Translations under genes and position numbers: made by a program
Assembly: GCF_003852535.1 (NCBI RefSeq)
Contig: NZ_QAJP01000004.1
Coordinates: forward strand, 916,719 to 980,718
Origin: Herminiimonas sp. KBW02
GTDB lineage: Bacteria > Pseudomonadota > Gammaproteobacteria > Burkholderiales > Burkholderiaceae_D
Length of the DNA stretch: 64,000 bases
Direction: 5' to 3'
The notes under the pieces: generated by a model
Told to the model about the DNA's origin: nothing
Seen by the model: only the letters and a program-made list of their open reading frames with translations
Databases searched by the model: none
In this document: piece by piece, positions 62,246-64,000 of the stretch
Layout of the letters: every line of letters begins with the position of its first letter
Numbering within the stretch: the stretch's first letter is position 1

Positions 62246-63688
62246 TTATTCGACTTTTGTTTCCTTGCTGGCTTTGGCCGCATCCGGATTATCCGCCTCC
62301 CAGCGTCCGGCAATGTTCTTCAACAGAATGTTCACAGCTGCCAATTGACGGTTCTGTGTACTGAGCAAACTGTTCTCGCTCGTCAATGCAGTGTTTTGTG
62401 CGATCACTACATTCAGATAGCTGACCGTACCCGCGCGATATTGATCCAGCGTAATTTCCAGCGTTCTTTGCGCGGCTTCCAGGCTTTCGCGCTGTAGCTG
62501 GGTTTCTTGCTGCAACTGTGCGGCAAGGATGAGATTATCTTCCACTTCCTGCAATGCCGTCAGCACGGTTTGCCTATAAGTTGACGTGGCCTGGTCGGCG
62601 GCGCTTTGGGCCTGGGCACTGGCCAGACGGCGTTGACCGCCATCGAAGATGGCTTGCGCTACGGACGCACCGAGCGACCAGAACAGATTCGGTGCGCTGA
62701 TCAGATTGTTCAGCGAATTGTTTTGATAACCACCACCGGCAGACAACACGAGTGAAGGGAAGTAGGCTGCATGTGCGACGCCGATTTGTGCGTAGGCTGC
62801 GGCTACTCTTCTTTGTGCCGCGGCAATATCCGGCCGACGTTCGAGCAGGGTGGTCGGCAGCAGTTGTGGCACCAGTGGTGCTTGCGGTAAAGCGGCATTG
62901 CGTTCCAGTGCCAATGCGGACGGCGGTACGCCCAGCAATACGGCGATTGCATGTTCCAGTATCTGCCGTTGGGCAACAGCTTCGGCCAATTGCGCCTGCG
63001 CGGCCTTGAGCTGGGTTTGGGCCTGCAGCACATCGACACGCGCCGCCACGCCACCGCCATAACGGAACTGCGTCAGGTCGAGCGAGCGCTGGTAAGCCGC
63101 CACGCTGCGTTCCAGCACCACCATTTGCGCATCTGCGGTGCGTAGCGAGAAGTATGTTTGCGCCAGCGTGGCCTGGGCCGACAAGCGTGCGGCGGCGAGG
63201 TCGTCGACGCTGGCTTGCAGGCTGGCTTGTGCGCCGGTGGTGGCTTGTGCCAGACGTCCCCACAAGTCTATCTCCCAGCTTGCATTGCCGGACAACGAGA
63301 CGTTGTTGTTCGGGTTCTGTACCGTCGTCGAACGGGTGGTGCTGGTCGCGTTGCTGGTACGCGTGCCATTCAGGCCGACCGATAAGGTAGGCAGGCGTGC
63401 GCTGTAGCTGGCGGCAACTGCCGCGCGTGCAGCCGCGACCTGCGCGACCAGTGATTTCAGGTTTTCATTGCCGACTACCAGACGGCCTTCAAGATCGTTC
63501 AGCACCGGATCGTTGAACAGGGTCCACCAGTCATCAGGCACGGTTGCGGCATTCGCTGCTGTACCTTCCTGCCACAATCCCGCTTCCTTGAATTGTGTCG
63601 GCGCAGGCGCTGCGGGCGGTGGCACAGGTGCACTGGCGCAGGCTGCCAATAGCAGTGTGGGCGCAATGATTAATAAGTAAGGGCGCAT
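62246..63688 (-). CDS. RND efflux outer-membrane factor (NodT/OprM-like lipoprotein)
   Basis: 480 residues. The signal peptide ends in a lipobox (LLLAACAS), so the protein is a lipid-anchored outer-membrane channel. Two OEP repeats follow, with typical phrases: WWTLFNDPVLNDLEGRLV, SWEIDLWGRLAQATTGAQAS, LAQTYFSLRTADAQM, ERRPDIAAAQRRVAAAYAQI, AAYFPSLVLSAGGGYQ and YRAGTVSYLNVVIAQNT. It forms the exit duct of the RND pump encoded immediately upstream on the same strand (63705). Confidence 0.93.
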   Translation of the reverse strand: MRPYLLIIAPTLLLAACASAPVPPPAAPAPTQFKEAGLWQEGTAANAATVPDDWWTLFNDPVLNDLEGRLVVGNENLKSLVAQVAAARAAVAASYSARLPTLSVGLNGTRTSNATSTTRSTTVQNPNNNVSLSGNASWEIDLWGRLAQATTGAQASLQASVDDLAAARLSAQATLAQTYFSLRTADAQMVVLERSVAAYQRSLDLTQFRYGGGVAARVDVLQAQTQLKAAQAQLAEAVAQRQILEHAIAVLLGVPPSALALERNAALPQAPLVPQLLPTTLLERRPDIAAAQRRVAAAYAQIGVAHAAYFPSLVLSAGGGYQNNSLNNLISAPNLFWSLGASVAQAIFDGGQRRLASAQAQSAADQATSTYRQTVLTALQEVEDNLILAAQLQQETQLQRESLEAAQRTLEITLDQYRAGTVSYLNVVIAQNTALTSENSLLSTQNRQLAAVNILLKNIAGRWEADNPDAAKASKETKVE

Positions 63689-63704
63689 AAAATTCCTCTA
63701 AAAC

Positions 63705-64000
63705 TCAGGCCGTAGCCAGTTGTGGGGCCGGGCTGTGCTTATGCTTGTCGCGGCGCAGCTTATCCATCAACACAAAGACGACAGGGGTCGTGTACAGCGT
63801 CAGCAACTGGCTCAGGATCAGGCCGCCGACGATGGCGATACCGAGCGGCTGGCGCAGTTCTGCACCGTCGCCGCTACCCAGCGCCAGTGGCAAAGCACCG
63901 AAGATGGCGGCAAAGGTCGTCATCAGGATAGGGCGCACGCGTAATAACGCCGCGCGATAAATGGCAGGGCCGGCACTGATGGCGCCGTGGCGTTGCCGCG
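63705..64000 (-). CDS. RND multidrug efflux pump, C-terminal end (partial)
   Basis: The frame entering from the window edge reads ...[60 protein letters not shown] and [13 protein letters not shown], the last membrane helices of an AcrB/MdtB/MdtC-type pump. The LYTTPVVF phrase is most like the MdtBC subgroup. The gene ends 16 bp before the outer-membrane factor gene, so they share an operon. The body of the protein is outside the window. Confidence 0.9.
   Translation of the reverse strand, partial: RQRHGAISAGPAIYRAALLRVRPILMTTFAAIFGALPLALGSGDGAELRQPLGIAIVGGLILSQLLTLYTTPVVFVLMDKLRRDKHKHSPAPQLATA

Noticed and set aside
1-64000. CRISPR arrays, tRNA or rRNA genes, insertion sequences, prophage or integron elements
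   Set aside because: No regularly spaced repeats, cloverleaf-like or rRNA sequences, transposase or integrase genes were recognised by eye. tRNAscan-SE, Infernal and ISfinder-type searches would be the decisive checks.

Overview
The window looks like a chromosome segment of a betaproteobacterium, most plausibly an Oxalobacteraceae (Herminiimonas/Janthinobacterium-like). This is an inference from moderate GC content, codon use and gene content: an FNR-controlled hemN-ccoISNOQPGH block followed by fnr and fdxA, an OsmC-YcaO fusion and HAF-repeat autotransporters. No rRNA, tRNA, CRISPR array, transposase, integrase or phage gene was recognised.

Layout. 1-9 kb: the start of a membrane sensor (minus strand, cut by the window edge); an ArsR / MFS efflux / Old-Yellow-Enzyme operon with a palindromic operator; a GNAT and an NTF2-like protein; an LprI-like secreted protein; a YadG/YadH-type ABC exporter; an NAD(P)-binding protein; and a 7TMR-DISM diguanylate cyclase. 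9-12.5 kb: a periplasmic type II asparaginase, a solitary BcsG-like cellulose phosphoethanolamine transferase with altered metal-site residues, and a small hypothetical gene. 12.7-23 kb: the microaerobic respiration block hemN, a TauE/SafE-like membrane protein, ccoI, ccoS, ccoNOQP, ccoG and ccoH, with two FNR boxes that each sit at the class II distance from a -10 element. 23.3-26.5 kb: two tandem HAF-repeat genes, one truncated and one a complete autotransporter. 26.5-32.8 kb: fnr, fdxA, sugE, a BASS/ACR3-like permease, osmC-ycaO, a molybdate-type binding protein without a signal peptide, and a GNAT remnant.

33-36.8 kb: a Fur-box-controlled TonB receptor, a PepSY membrane protein and a small membrane protein. 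36.8-40.7 kb: a second OYE divergent from a second ArsR with a perfect 18-bp operator, then an AraC regulator divergent from an Fsr-like MFS pump. 40.7-44.2 kb: a long structured leader encoding a Cys/Ser-rich 16-residue peptide, ahead of a NitT/TauT-type ABC transporter that has no binding protein. 44.3-52 kb: a DODA-type dioxygenase, small hypothetical genes, an OsmB-like lipoprotein, penicillin-binding protein 1A, an outer-membrane protein and a second diguanylate cyclase.

52-61.6 kb is the most unusual region. A LysR regulator is divergent from a BMP-family purine/nucleoside-type binding protein. It is followed by a PDR-type reductase, a Rieske protein lacking the oxygenase catalytic site, an oxygenase subunit lacking the Rieske cluster ligands, a GST-like protein, and an ABC ATPase with two permeases of the nucleoside family. 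The reciprocal loss of the two halves of a Rieske oxygenase, with a GST beside them, parallels the NdmC/NdmD/NdmE methylxanthine N-demethylase. I propose that this locus imports and oxidises a purine-like (possibly N-methylated) compound.

61.6-64 kb: a peptide deformylase, an OprM/NodT outer-membrane factor, and the C-terminus of an RND pump that runs off the window.
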